From positions 1 through 59,062 of the forward strand of contig CAZHEF010000013.1 of NCBI GenBank assembly GCA_964531645.1: a stretch of 59,062 nt of DNA, written 5' to 3'. The stretch's first letter is position 1. Each line of letters opens with the position of its first letter. This stretch comes from JBBIMS01 sp964531645. GTDB taxonomy: Bacteria; Acidobacteriota; Aminicenantia; JBFLYD01; JBBIMS01. The notes below the pieces were generated by a model, which was given only the letters and a program-made list of their open reading frames with translations, was not told the DNA's origin and ran no database searches. Of the stretch, positions 1-8,545 are shown one piece after another. The position numbers and the translations under genes were made by a program.

Positions 1-113
1 GTTCAGAATTTATAAAATGTTAAGATAAGAATATTTTCCCATCTTTTATTTTCCTTATTTATGTATGAAAAATTGTTAAAACTGGCTCCTCGGGAGGGAC
101 TCGAACCCCCAAC

Positions 114-668
114 CTAGTGGTTACAAGTGCCCCAAGATTTCTCCTGGGCTTGGACTATCTCTTCACCCGCCCTGAATACTCGGGGGTGGGGTGTCGGGCG
201 CTTCCCCTGGATTATCTCCAGAGTACGAGCAAAAGCTCTAGTCTCTGCACCTTCCCAGCCCTTTCCATAAATGGAAAGAGCTCGGCTTGGCTCAGGGTTA
301 CCATTCTTTGCCTCAGGCAAAGGGTAGGCTTCCCTGAATTCACCCGATTTTTCATCCACGATTTCTCGTGGAAGCTGCAGACCCGAGTGAACTTCTCGGT
401 GACAGTTAGCACAGAAAAGGATACATTTGTCAAGCTCTTCTTTAATTTTTTCCCAGCTTCTCGTATAACCTTTTTCGGAGATACCAAAATCTTTATCTGA
501 GCTTTCCAAGTGGTGAAATTCCAATGCTTCAATGCACCTATTATACCCGTATCTTTGACAACGGCCACCTTTGTAATCAATTGCCGTCTCTCTAATCCTC
601 TTTCTTCTTTTTTGAACTACTTGAATTAGATATTCTCTTCTATCTCTGTACTTCCTCTTGTCACCCAT
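114..668 (-). CDS. Intron-encoded HNH homing endonuclease
   Basis: 184 residues. The ATG lies 14 nt into the group I intron and the stop codon lies in the 3' exon of the tRNA. The HNH zinc-finger module is at about residues 37-94: C37, C45, the ALEFHH motif (H52-H53), then C82, CANCHREVH (C86, C89, H90, H94). Relatives usually begin this module with CxxC; here the second cysteine position is Y40, so the zinc site may be weakened. The basic N-terminus (many K and R up to residue 26) could bind DNA. Residues after about 110 are a translation of the ribozyme core and probably have no conserved fold. The expected role is cutting an intronless tRNA-Asn allele to spread the intron. Confidence 0.85.
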   Translation of the reverse strand: MGDKRKYRDRREYLIQVVQKRRKRIRETAIDYKGGRCQRYGYNRCIEALEFHHLESSDKDFGISEKGYTRSWEKIKEELDKCILFCANCHREVHSGLQLPREIVDEKSGEFREAYPLPEAKNGNPEPSRALSIYGKGWEGAETRAFARTLEIIQGKRPTPHPRVFRAGEEIVQAQEKSWGTCNH

Positions 669-682
669 CTATTCACTCTCCT
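124..682 (-). other. Group I intron (IC3-like) inside tRNA-Asn
   Basis: A 559-nt intervening sequence between anticodon nucleotides 35 and 36. The 5' exon ends in U and the intron ends in G, as group I splicing requires. On the minus strand the core can be read directly. P4 is TCAGGG with CCCTGA. P5 is CTTTGCC with GGCAAAG. P6 contains CTTTCC with GGAAAG. The R element GCAGAGACTA (near 248-239) and S element AGAGATAGTCC (near 162-152) form P7 through GACTA/TAGTC. P9 is CCAAG with CTTGG. The wording closely resembles, from memory, cyanobacterial tRNA-Leu introns of subgroup IC3. P1 was not identified with confidence; GTGGCC or GTAGTT further into the intron could pair with exon GGCTGT. Confidence 0.9.
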
Positions 683-827
683 ACAGCCACCCGCTCTGCC
701 ATTGAGCTACCGAGGAGTGACAATGTATTAATAACATATTCTTTTATTTCAGTCAATACCAGCTTGAACCTGTGAATTGAAAATTTCTATAATTGCTCCC
801 TAAAGGATTTTTGATAATTCAAAGAGA

Positions 828-2342
828 TTACCCTTCTACAATTTTCTGCAACTCTTCCACTATTTTTACCATTGCAAAGGTGTCGATGAAGGAGTAATTG
901 AGTAAGGATTTTCTTATTTTTTCAACTTCTTCTGGAGAATCTGCCTTGCACATTCTATTATATGCTCCCATTGCCATTTCACCATTTTTTATTTCGAGAT
1001 CTTCATATTTAAGCTCAGGAACTATAGCTGAAACAACTCTCTTAAGGGAATGGGAGCCAAGCATTTTCCAGTGATAGTATTCCTTTCTTTTGAAGGGAAG
1101 CATTAAATCTCTGAGATTTCTTATTATTTCCTCGATTTTATCGCGGTATTCCGGTAAGAATTCAGCAAGCTCTGTCAGAATTTTCTTCTCAAATTTTTCA
1201 CTGTATACAATTATACAGGAGCCCGGAGGAATCTCTTTGATAAGTTTTTCTGTAAGTTCATTTCTTGGATCAATACCTGTGGGAGCAAGATAAAAAGAAT
1301 GCTCAAGCTTTCCATTCTTTGTTGGAAGTATGTGGAGGGAATACTGAAAGGGTATGTGCTGATAAGGTTTTGTACCGTCAAATGGAGGGATTGCACTCTG
1401 GAATGTTTCAAAATCAAGGAAAGCCATGGGATACCATAGGGATCTGACAAACTCCTCAATCCTCTTCTTGTTAATAAAAACCCTTTTCTCTCGAAATGCT
1501 TCTATATACATTTTTGGATTCCCTTCAAACTCACCAGGATTAAGGTCATCAAGAAAAATAAAACCTTTTCTATAAATTTCGAACCTGTCATTAAGCCAAT
1601 GAAAATCCATGGCAGGTATGGAATTTTCTGGAATATCTTTCCAGCATAAACTTCTGAATTCACAAATATAATTTTCAAAACATTGATTTCCAATCTCAAC
1701 ATCAGGCATATCTCCCATCAGAACTTCTTTAAGGGCAGAAATTTTCTCTTCGATCTCCTTTTCCTTTCCAATCACTTCATCGGTCAAATCAACTTTTTTG
1801 AAAAGCTTTTCTATTTCAAGTTCTCCTGACCTTTTGTAATCAGTGTCGATATGGAGGAGAAAGGCTTTTTTTATGTCAAGACCACTATTTTTTAAAACAT
1901 AAAACTGAAGGGCTATGTCATCCAAATGCTCATCTTTTTTAGATGATGTTGATTTTACCTCGTAGATTTCCCATCCTTCCTCTCCTCTTTTGAGAATGTC
2001 AGTTTTGGCAAATACATCGTTAAAATTAAAAGAGGCTTCAAAAATACATTTTACTCCCTCATTTATGAGAAAAGTGGTATAGGCAATTTGTCGGTTTAAA
2101 TCTTCTTTAAATGGGACCTCCTTTCCCTCAGGGAATAGCTTCCTTGCAAGTAAATTGATTTCATTCCCTGTTTGGAAAATCTCCTCAGTCCTCTCACTTG
2201 TTTCGTCTTTTAAATTTGAAAAATATTTGTAGAGATAAAGGAGTTTTTTACATTTCAAACCTTTCAGGAAAAGGGTTTTTGATAGAGATTGATTCTTTTC
2301 TTTTTCCATCATTCCTTCCAATTCAGAAGTTTCTGAGTTCAT
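828..2342 (-). CDS. DUF2779 protein: Cas4/RecB-like nuclease fused to a DnaQ-like domain
   Basis: 504 residues. An N-terminal PD-(D/E)xK nuclease region shows D115, E128-V-K130 and a downstream Q146xxY motif. One early cysteine (C31) plus three late ones (C221, C227, C233) make the pattern of an iron-sulfur cluster as in Cas4 and AddB. The C-terminal DUF2779 part starts with LDFETF (D310, E312), like a DEDD exonuclease. Predicted to be a DNA or RNA exonuclease with two active sites; the substrate is unknown. It follows purN by 38 nt, so it may be the last gene of the purine operon. There is no CRISPR array or cas gene nearby. An alternative ATG at codon 11 is possible. Confidence 0.8.
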   Translation of the reverse strand: MNSETSELEGMMEKEKNQSLSKTLFLKGLKCKKLLYLYKYFSNLKDETSERTEEIFQTGNEINLLARKLFPEGKEVPFKEDLNRQIAYTTFLINEGVKCIFEASFNFNDVFAKTDILKRGEEGWEIYEVKSTSSKKDEHLDDIALQFYVLKNSGLDIKKAFLLHIDTDYKRSGELEIEKLFKKVDLTDEVIGKEKEIEEKISALKEVLMGDMPDVEIGNQCFENYICEFRSLCWKDIPENSIPAMDFHWLNDRFEIYRKGFIFLDDLNPGEFEGNPKMYIEAFREKRVFINKKRIEEFVRSLWYPMAFLDFETFQSAIPPFDGTKPYQHIPFQYSLHILPTKNGKLEHSFYLAPTGIDPRNELTEKLIKEIPPGSCIIVYSEKFEKKILTELAEFLPEYRDKIEEIIRNLRDLMLPFKRKEYYHWKMLGSHSLKRVVSAIVPELKYEDLEIKNGEMAMGAYNRMCKADSPEEVEKIRKSLLNYSFIDTFAMVKIVEELQKIVEG

Positions 2343-2379
2343 TTTTTTCTTGAATTTTACATTTTGATATTTTCACTTC

Positions 2380-2991
2380 TCAATCCGTAATTATTACTCT
2401 CCTTCCTTCAATTCTCAATTTGCCTTCTACGAAAAGTTTAACAGCTTCCGGGTATATTCTGTGTTCTTCCTTTAAAATCCTCTCGGAGAGTGTTTCAACC
2501 GTATCATTCTGGAATACTGGAACAACTGCCTGAAGAATTATCGGACCCGCATCAACTTCCTCATTTACAAAATGAACAGTGCAACCTGAATATCTAACTC
2601 CGTATTCCAGAGCTTGTCTTTGAGCTTCAAGACCAGGGAATGAAGGAAGAAGAGCAGGGTGAATGTTCATTATCCTGTTTCTGAAATTCTGGACAAATGG
2701 AGGGGTAAGGATTCTCATCCATCCCGCAAGGCAGATTAAGTCTATATCCCTTTTCTCAATCTCTTCCGCAAGCTTCAGGTCATACTCCTCCCTGCTACTG
2801 AATAGCTTAGGATTCAAAAATAAGGTCTCAAGTCCAAACTCTCTTGCTCTCAAAAGTCCTTTCGCATCCTCCTTGTTGGAGATTACAACTCCTATTTCCG
2901 CGTCAATTTTTCCTTCATTAATTGTTTTATAGATTGCCTCAAAATTTGAACCTCTTCCTGAAAGTAAAATTGCGATTCTTTTCTTTTTCAT
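2380..2991 (-). CDS. purN: Phosphoribosylglycinamide formyltransferase
   Basis: 203 residues, normal length. It transfers a formyl group from 10-formyl-THF to glycinamide ribonucleotide (third step of purine synthesis). Visible motifs are SGRGSN at 11-16, the N109-I-H111-P active-site stretch followed by LLPSFPG, and D147 in VDAGPI, equivalent to the catalytic Asn, His and Asp of E. coli PurN. Its ATG overlaps the purM stop as ATGA, which indicates translational coupling. The folate donor depends on one-carbon metabolism; folD lies 20 kb away in the same window. Confidence 0.97.
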   Translation of the reverse strand: MKKKRIAILLSGRGSNFEAIYKTINEGKIDAEIGVVISNKEDAKGLLRAREFGLETLFLNPKLFSSREEYDLKLAEEIEKRDIDLICLAGWMRILTPPFVQNFRNRIMNIHPALLPSFPGLEAQRQALEYGVRYSGCTVHFVNEEVDAGPIILQAVVPVFQNDTVETLSERILKEEHRIYPEAVKLFVEGKLRIEGRRVIITD

Positions 2992-4001
2992 AATATTTCA
3001 ACCCCCTTTCCCTTTTTTATTTCACCTATTAAATAGTATTTTTCTCCAATTTTATCAAAGTGGGAGAAAATCTTATCCAGAGATTCTTTATCACATATGC
3101 CAATCATTCCAATACCCATGTTGAAAGTTCTGTACGCCTCTTTTTCTGAGAGATTTGCTTCTCTGACGAGGCATTTGAAAATAGGAAGAATTTCCCAGCT
3201 CTCCTTTTTAATTACCGCCTTTAATCCTTCAGGCAATATTCTCGGAATGTTATCGTAAAAACCTCCTCCAGTTATGTGGGCAAGACCTTTTATCCATCCT
3301 TTTCCAATTATTCCCTCAAAGGCTTTGAGATAACTTCTGTGAACTTTTAGCAATTCCTCTCCCACTGTGCAATCAAACTCTTTAACAAATGTGTCAACTT
3401 TTAGCTTATTTTTTTCAAAAATAATTTTTCTTGCGAGAGAGTATCCGTTTGTGTGGAGACCTGTTGAAGGAAGTCCAAATATCAAATCCCCTTCTTTTAT
3501 ATTTTTTTTGGGAAGAAGATTTTCCTTCTCGACAATTCCTACAATAAAGCCAACAAGATCATACTCTCCTTCTTTGTAAAAACCGGGCATCTCAGCAGTC
3601 TCTCCTCCAACAAGTTTACATCCATTCTCCCTACATCCTTCTGCAACGCCTTCAACTATTTTCTCCACAATCTCAGGATTCATTGATGAAAGAGCTATAT
3701 AGTCCATGAAAAATAGCGGTTTTGCTCCCTGAACAAGGATGTCATTCACACAATGGTTAACAAGGTCTCTTCCGACAGTGCTATGGATTCCTGTCATAAA
3801 TGCTATTTTAAGTTTTGTCCCCACTCCATCAACAGAGGAAACAAGAAGGGTTTCCTTCAAGGGGTAAAGAGCACCAAATCCTCCAATCCCACCTCCTGCT
3901 GAAATATTGAACTTTTCAATTATTTTTTTTATTCTTTTTTTAGCCTCAACTGCTTTATCAATATCAATGCCGGAATCTTTGTAAGTTATTTTCTTTTTCA
4001 A
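2988..4001 (-). CDS. purM: Phosphoribosylformylglycinamidine cyclo-ligase (AIR synthetase)
   Basis: 337 residues. It closes the imidazole ring of FGAM with ATP to give AIR. Family motifs are YKDSGIDID at the N-terminus, GGFGALYPL, SVDGVGTKLKIA, the ATP-binding LVGGETAEMPG and HITGGGFYDNIPR. It starts at TTG, with a strong GAGAGGAGAGGA Shine-Dalgarno sequence just upstream; that TTG overlaps the purF stop as TTGA. It lies between purF and purN in the operon and is probably co-translated with both. Confidence 0.97.
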   Translation of the reverse strand: MKKKITYKDSGIDIDKAVEAKKRIKKIIEKFNISAGGGIGGFGALYPLKETLLVSSVDGVGTKLKIAFMTGIHSTVGRDLVNHCVNDILVQGAKPLFFMDYIALSSMNPEIVEKIVEGVAEGCRENGCKLVGGETAEMPGFYKEGEYDLVGFIVGIVEKENLLPKKNIKEGDLIFGLPSTGLHTNGYSLARKIIFEKNKLKVDTFVKEFDCTVGEELLKVHRSYLKAFEGIIGKGWIKGLAHITGGGFYDNIPRILPEGLKAVIKKESWEILPIFKCLVREANLSEKEAYRTFNMGIGMIGICDKESLDKIFSHFDKIGEKYYLIGEIKKGKGVEIL

Positions 4002-5425
4002 TCCTCTCCTCTCTCAAAGAGTCTTAACTGGACAAAATCCTCCTGGGGTATCTCAACGGGATAATTCAGGTCAAAGCATGCAGTGCAATAGAGATCATCT
4101 CCCACTGCCTTTAACATTCCCTCTTTGCTTAAATAACCGAGGGTTTCAACATCAAGGAATTCCCTTATCTCTTCAACTGAATAGCTTGATGCTATTAGTT
4201 CTCCTTTTGTTGGAGTATCTATACCGTAATAACAAGGTCCAATTATGGGAGGAGAACTTACTCTGTAATGAATTTCTTTCGCTCCCGCATCCCTTACCAT
4301 TCTGATTATTCTCCGGGAGGTTGTTCCTCTGACAATTGAGTCATCGACAAGAACAACTCTTCTCCCTTCAATCAACTCTCTAACGGGATTTAGCTTTATT
4401 CTTACACCGAAAACCCTCTCCTTCTGGTGAGGCTGGATAAAGGTTCTTCCTACATAGTGATTTCTTATGAGGGCAAATTCAAGAGGTATACCTGATTGTT
4501 CAGCAAAGCCGAGAGATGCCCACATGCCCGAGTCAGGAATTGGGACTGCTATATCAGCATCAGCGGGTTGCTCCTTTGCCAGCTGTCTTCCCAATCTCTT
4601 CCTCACCTCATTTACATTCTTTCCAAAAACAAGGGAGTCAGGTCTTGAGAAATAAATATATTCAAAAATGCAATGCCTGGGCTTAACCTTTGGAAAATTA
4701 TAAATTGTTTTTATTCCATCTTCATCAAGTCTTAATATCTCCCCTGGCTGGACATCCCTTACATAATCTGCCTCAATTAAATCAAAAGCTGAAGTCTCTG
4801 AGGCTATGACCCATGAGTTTTCTATTCTTCCAATGGAAAGGGGTCTGAATCCGTGAGGGTCACGGGCTGAATAAATAGCCTTTGGTGTTAAAAAGAGGAG
4901 GGAATATGCACCTTTCACCTTACTCAGAGCATCAACAATTGCATTCTCAATATCTTCAGTTTTTGACCTTGCTATTAGATGAAGAATAATCTCTGTGTCT
5001 GAGGTAGACTGGAATATAGCGCCTTCCTCTTCCAGCTTCTTCCTGAGTTCAACTGCATTTACAAGATTTCCATTATGGGCAATTGCAATTGAACCTCTAT
5101 ATCCTTCAATTATAAAAGGTTGAATGTTTCTCGGACTCGATTCACCATGGGTTGAATATCTGACATGTCCTATTGCATGAAAACCTCTTAATTTTTTTAG
5201 ATTCTCCTCTCCAAAAATCTCTGAGACATAGCCGTAACCCTTTTCAAAAATTATCTTTTTCCCGTCAGAGACCGCTATACCTGCTCCCTCCTGACCCCTG
5301 TGTTGAAGACCGTAGAGTCCATAAAAAACATGCTCTGAGGCTTTCTCATTTCCGAATATCCCAAAAATTCCACACTCTTCTTTTATTTTTGGGAAATTAA
5401 GTCTTTCTGGCTTCAAGACTTTCAT
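3998..5425 (-). CDS. purF: Amidophosphoribosyltransferase (Bacillus-type)
   Basis: 475 residues from the chosen start. It catalyses the committed step of purine synthesis (PRPP plus glutamine to phosphoribosylamine). I chose the ATG at 5425 because it overlaps the purL stop as ATGA and has GAGG upstream; a longer reading from 5461 would overlap purL by 40 nt. C18 follows a short propeptide and becomes the N-terminal nucleophile (ECGIFG). The PRPP loop is VVLVDDSIVRGTT. Cysteines in CIFEY, PCYYG and YCTAC match the Fe-S ligands of the B. subtilis-type enzyme, so it is probably an oxygen-sensitive, self-processed form. Confidence 0.96.
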   Translation of the reverse strand: MKVLKPERLNFPKIKEECGIFGIFGNEKASEHVFYGLYGLQHRGQEGAGIAVSDGKKIIFEKGYGYVSEIFGEENLKKLRGFHAIGHVRYSTHGESSPRNIQPFIIEGYRGSIAIAHNGNLVNAVELRKKLEEEGAIFQSTSDTEIILHLIARSKTEDIENAIVDALSKVKGAYSLLFLTPKAIYSARDPHGFRPLSIGRIENSWVIASETSAFDLIEADYVRDVQPGEILRLDEDGIKTIYNFPKVKPRHCIFEYIYFSRPDSLVFGKNVNEVRKRLGRQLAKEQPADADIAVPIPDSGMWASLGFAEQSGIPLEFALIRNHYVGRTFIQPHQKERVFGVRIKLNPVRELIEGRRVVLVDDSIVRGTTSRRIIRMVRDAGAKEIHYRVSSPPIIGPCYYGIDTPTKGELIASSYSVEEIREFLDVETLGYLSKEGMLKAVGDDLYCTACFDLNYPVEIPQEDFVQLRLFERGED

Positions 5426-7617
5426 ATAATCCTCATTTTTCTTTCTATACCCTTTCTCCATATCCTCTTCCCTCTATATAAGGGAAGATTTATGATTGGT
5501 TTTGATTTTTTTATTACAGCCAATCTTTTCCCTTCAGTCCATCCAATGTATTTAAAATCTATCTCCCAGTCCTTTGCAAGGTTTTCTACTTTCCATCTTG
5601 TTTTTTCTGGAAAAGTGATGACAATCCTTGTTGGGCTTTCACCAAATAGGAAAAAATCCTCCCTATCATCCCCAGTAAATATAATGAATCCTATCCCACT
5701 CAGAAAGGCACTCTCTGCAAGGCAAACTGCGAGTCCACCCTCTGAAATATCATGGGCTGAGCTGAGGAGTGAATCCTCTACTGCTTCCATCATAAAATTG
5801 TGAAGTCTTAACTCCATTGATAGGTCAACCTCAGGACATGGTCCAAGATTTTCTCCTTTGACAATTCTCAAATACTCAGAGCCTCCTATTTCATTCCTTA
5901 GCTTTCCGCAAATTGCAATGTGATCTTTTTTTCTTTTGAAAGAAGGGGTGAGAACATTTTCAATCTTATCAATTATTCCCACCAGACCAAATACTGGTGT
6001 TGGATAAATTCCCTTTCCTGATGTTTCATTGTAGAAGGATACATTCCCGCCAGTTATAGGAATTTTAAAAAATTCACATGCTTCAGCCATCCCTTCAACA
6101 ACTTCCTTGAACTCCCACATTATCTCTTCCTTCTCAGGGTTTCCAAAATTAAGGCAATTGGTTGCTCCGAGGGGTCTTGCACCTACACAGGAAATGTTTC
6201 TTAGAGCTTCTGCTACCATCAACTTTGCTCCCTCTTTAGGATTCAAATAGCAGAAGTTGGAATTCCCATCAAGGGTTATGGCAATCCCTTTTCCATTATC
6301 TTTTATCCAGAGGACACATGCATCTGCTCCTGGAAGTAAGACTGTATTTGTCTGAACCATGTGGTCATACTGGGTGAAAATCCATCCTTTGTGGGAGATA
6401 TTGGGAGAGCCTAAAATTTTTAGAAAGGTCTCATTTAAATCAGATGGGACTGGTAAATCATCCGGATCTAAAAATTTGTCAATTTTTCTCTTTCTGTAAG
6501 GTCTGTTGTAAACGGGAGCGTCAGATGTTAAAGCTTTAACAGGAACTTTGCATACAGTTTCTCCTTTAAATGTTGCTGTAAAAAATCCGTCACCTCTGAC
6601 CTCTCCAATTTTACAGCACTCAAGGTCCCATTTTTTGAAAACCTCCTCAATTTCCTTCTCTTTCCCTTTTTTGCCGATTACAAGCATTCTCTCTTGGGAC
6701 TCTGAAAGCAGGATTTCGTAAGAGGTCATCCCTTCTTCCCTCAATGGAACAAGGTCAAGATTCAAATATATTCCGGTCCCTCCTCTTGATGCTGTCTCAG
6801 AGGATGATGATGTAAGTCCTGCTGCCCCCATATCCTGAATCCCGACAATTAAATTTTTCTCCATCACTTCTAAGCAGGCTTCAATGAGAAGTTTCTCTTT
6901 AAATGGGTCTCCAACCTGAACATTCGGTCTCTTTTTCTCTGAATCCTTACTGAATTCAGCAGATGCCATTGTTGCTCCGTGAATTCCGTCCCTTCCTGTT
7001 TTAGCTCCAACATAGAATACAGGATTCCCTTCACCAATTGCTTTACCGTAAAAGATTTTCTCTTTTTTTGCAATTCCAAGACAGAATACATTTACAAGGG
7101 GATTGAGGGAATAGCATGGGTGGAAATAAGTTTCACCTCCAACTGTTGGGACTCCTATGGAGTTTCCATATCCAGCGATTCCTGATACTACTCCATTCAT
7201 TATAAGGCGATTGGAAGGTTCATCCAATGGACCGAATCTTAAAGAGTCAAGAAGAGCTATGGGTCTTGCTCCCATAGTAAAAATATCTCGAACAATTCCT
7301 CCAACTCCTGTTGCAGCACCCTGATATGGCTCAATAAAGGAGGGATGATTGTGGGATTCTATTTTAAATGCAATGGCAAGTCCATCACCAATATCAATCA
7401 CTCCTGCATTCTCACCAGGTCCCTGTATAACTTTTTCACCCTTTGTAGGTAATTTTTTAAGGTGAACTTTTGAACTTTTGTAAGAACAGTGCTCAGACCA
7501 CATTACTGAGAACATTCCAAGTTCTACATAATTTGGCTCCCTTCCAATCAGTTCAACTATCCTTTTGTATTCTTCCTCTGTTAAATTGTGAAGAGCGAGG
7601 GTTTCTTTATCTATCAT
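5422..7617 (-). CDS. purL: Phosphoribosylformylglycinamidine synthase II
   Basis: 731 residues, the small-PurL length that works with separate PurS and PurQ. It is the ATP-dependent synthetase subunit that makes FGAM from FGAR and ammonia. Typical stretches are ELGMFSVMWSEHCSYK, FKIESHNHPS, GAATGVGGIVRD and SSETASRGGTG. The start ATG overlaps the purQ stop (ATGA), so PurS, PurQ and PurL are probably made in matched amounts for one complex. No frameshift or missing motif was seen. Confidence 0.97.
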   Translation of the reverse strand: MIDKETLALHNLTEEEYKRIVELIGREPNYVELGMFSVMWSEHCSYKSSKVHLKKLPTKGEKVIQGPGENAGVIDIGDGLAIAFKIESHNHPSFIEPYQGAATGVGGIVRDIFTMGARPIALLDSLRFGPLDEPSNRLIMNGVVSGIAGYGNSIGVPTVGGETYFHPCYSLNPLVNVFCLGIAKKEKIFYGKAIGEGNPVFYVGAKTGRDGIHGATMASAEFSKDSEKKRPNVQVGDPFKEKLLIEACLEVMEKNLIVGIQDMGAAGLTSSSSETASRGGTGIYLNLDLVPLREEGMTSYEILLSESQERMLVIGKKGKEKEIEEVFKKWDLECCKIGEVRGDGFFTATFKGETVCKVPVKALTSDAPVYNRPYRKRKIDKFLDPDDLPVPSDLNETFLKILGSPNISHKGWIFTQYDHMVQTNTVLLPGADACVLWIKDNGKGIAITLDGNSNFCYLNPKEGAKLMVAEALRNISCVGARPLGATNCLNFGNPEKEEIMWEFKEVVEGMAEACEFFKIPITGGNVSFYNETSGKGIYPTPVFGLVGIIDKIENVLTPSFKRKKDHIAICGKLRNEIGGSEYLRIVKGENLGPCPEVDLSMELRLHNFMMEAVEDSLLSSAHDISEGGLAVCLAESAFLSGIGFIIFTGDDREDFFLFGESPTRIVITFPEKTRWKVENLAKDWEIDFKYIGWTEGKRLAVIKKSKPIINLPLYRGKRIWRKGIERKMRII

Positions 7618-8306
7618 TTTTCCCTCAAATAATCAAGACAGGATAGAAAAATTTTTCTTCCATCTTCACTTCCAAGGATTGAAAAACTTGCCCTCTCAGG
7701 ATGGGGCATCATTCCGAGGACATTCCCTTTTTCATTAATTATTCCAGCAATATTTTCCATTGAACCATTAGGGTTCGCCTTATCAGTTATTTTTCCTTTT
7801 TCATCACAGTATCGGAAAACAATCTGTCCATTTCTTTTTAACTTCTCAAGTTCCTCAGAAGGAAGATAATAATTCCCATCCATGTGAGCAATAGGAATCT
7901 TTAAAACTTCACCTTTTTTACAATTTTTTGTGAAAGGAGTGGAGTTATTCTCAATCCTAATCTGAACAAACTTGCATATAAATCTCAACTCTTTATTCCT
8001 GAGCATTGCACCTGGCAAAATTCCACTTTCGAGAAGGATCTGGAAACCATTGCAAATTCCAAGAACCAGCCCACCTTTCTCAGTAAACTCCTTTACTGAG
8101 TCCATAATTTTAGAAAAGGAGGCAAGAGCCCCTGATCTCAGATAATCGCCGTAGGAGAAACCACCGGGAAGAATAATCAGTTCACATCCATTCAGGTTTC
8201 TATCTTTATGCCAGAGAAAAACTGGCTCAATTCCAACGTTCTTAAGGGCATAATATGTATCCCAATCACAGTTTGAGCCAGGAAATACAACAATCCCCGC
8301 TTTCAT
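7614..8306 (-). CDS. purQ: FGAM synthase glutaminase subunit
   Basis: 230 residues. A class I glutamine amidotransferase that supplies ammonia to PurL. The nucleophile C85 lies in GICNGFQ, and the His/Glu of the triad in MPHPERAS near the C-terminus. The N-terminal VFPGSNCD and LPGGFSYGDYLR are family signatures. Its ATG overlaps the purS stop by ATGA. Acts with the PurS and PurL proteins encoded on either side. Confidence 0.97.
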   Translation of the reverse strand: MKAGIVVFPGSNCDWDTYYALKNVGIEPVFLWHKDRNLNGCELIILPGGFSYGDYLRSGALASFSKIMDSVKEFTEKGGLVLGICNGFQILLESGILPGAMLRNKELRFICKFVQIRIENNSTPFTKNCKKGEVLKIPIAHMDGNYYLPSEELEKLKRNGQIVFRYCDEKGKITDKANPNGSMENIAGIINEKGNVLGMMPHPERASFSILGSEDGRKIFLSCLDYLREK

Positions 8307-8545
8307 TTTATCTCAACAATCTCGAATCTTTCTATTATTGGGTTTGCTAAAACCTTCCTTCCTATCTCTGAAATTTTCTTTTCAATGTTTTCGCCATCTT
8401 CAACAACAATGTCGAAAAACTTTCCCTGCCTGACTTCCTCTATTTCCTTATACCCCATTGTGTGGAGAACCTGCATAACAGTTAATCCCTGGGGTTCGAG
8501 GACACCATTCTTAAACATTACAAGAACTCTAAACTTTTTTTTCAC
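8303..8545 (-). CDS. purS: FGAM synthase accessory subunit
   Basis: 80 residues, the usual PurS size. A small dimeric subunit that bridges PurQ and PurL and helps channel ammonia. Signatures are VLEPQG near the start and VRQGKFFDI in the middle. It starts with GTG; GGAGGAATC immediately upstream is a clear ribosome-binding site, and the GTG overlaps the purB stop as GTGA. Confidence 0.95.
   Translation of the reverse strand: MKKKFRVLVMFKNGVLEPQGLTVMQVLHTMGYKEIEEVRQGKFFDIVVEDGENIEKKISEIGRKVLANPIIERFEIVEIK

Larger units (their letters stand above)
83..716 (-). tRNA. tRNA-Asn(GUU), split by an intron in the anticodon
   Basis: Two exons, 716-683 (34 nt) and 123-83 (41 nt), join into a complete tRNA. 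The acceptor strands TCCTCGG and CCGAGGA pair perfectly, followed by discriminator G and an encoded CCA. The D-stem is GCTC/GAGC and the anticodon stem GGTGG/CCACT. The T arm has loop TTCGAGT. Joining exon 1 ending in CTGT to exon 2 starting TAA gives loop CTGTTAA, i.e. anticodon GTT (Asn), and leaves an intron that ends in G as group I introns do. Other joins give a wrong loop or an identity at odds with the body. A mature tRNA is possible only after splicing. Confidence 0.93.

Noticed and set aside
117..500. A plus-strand ORF of 127 residues over the tRNA-Asn intron
   Set aside because: Antisense to the ribozyme core and HNH gene; no domain, and the minus strand explains the sequence fully.
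83..716. tRNA-Tyr or tRNA-Thr as the identity of the split tRNA
   Set aside because: Joining at GTA gives a Tyr anticodon, but bacterial tRNA-Tyr has a long variable arm and here it is five nucleotides; a TGT join leaves an intron ending in C. Only the Asn join fits the tRNA body and the group I end rule.
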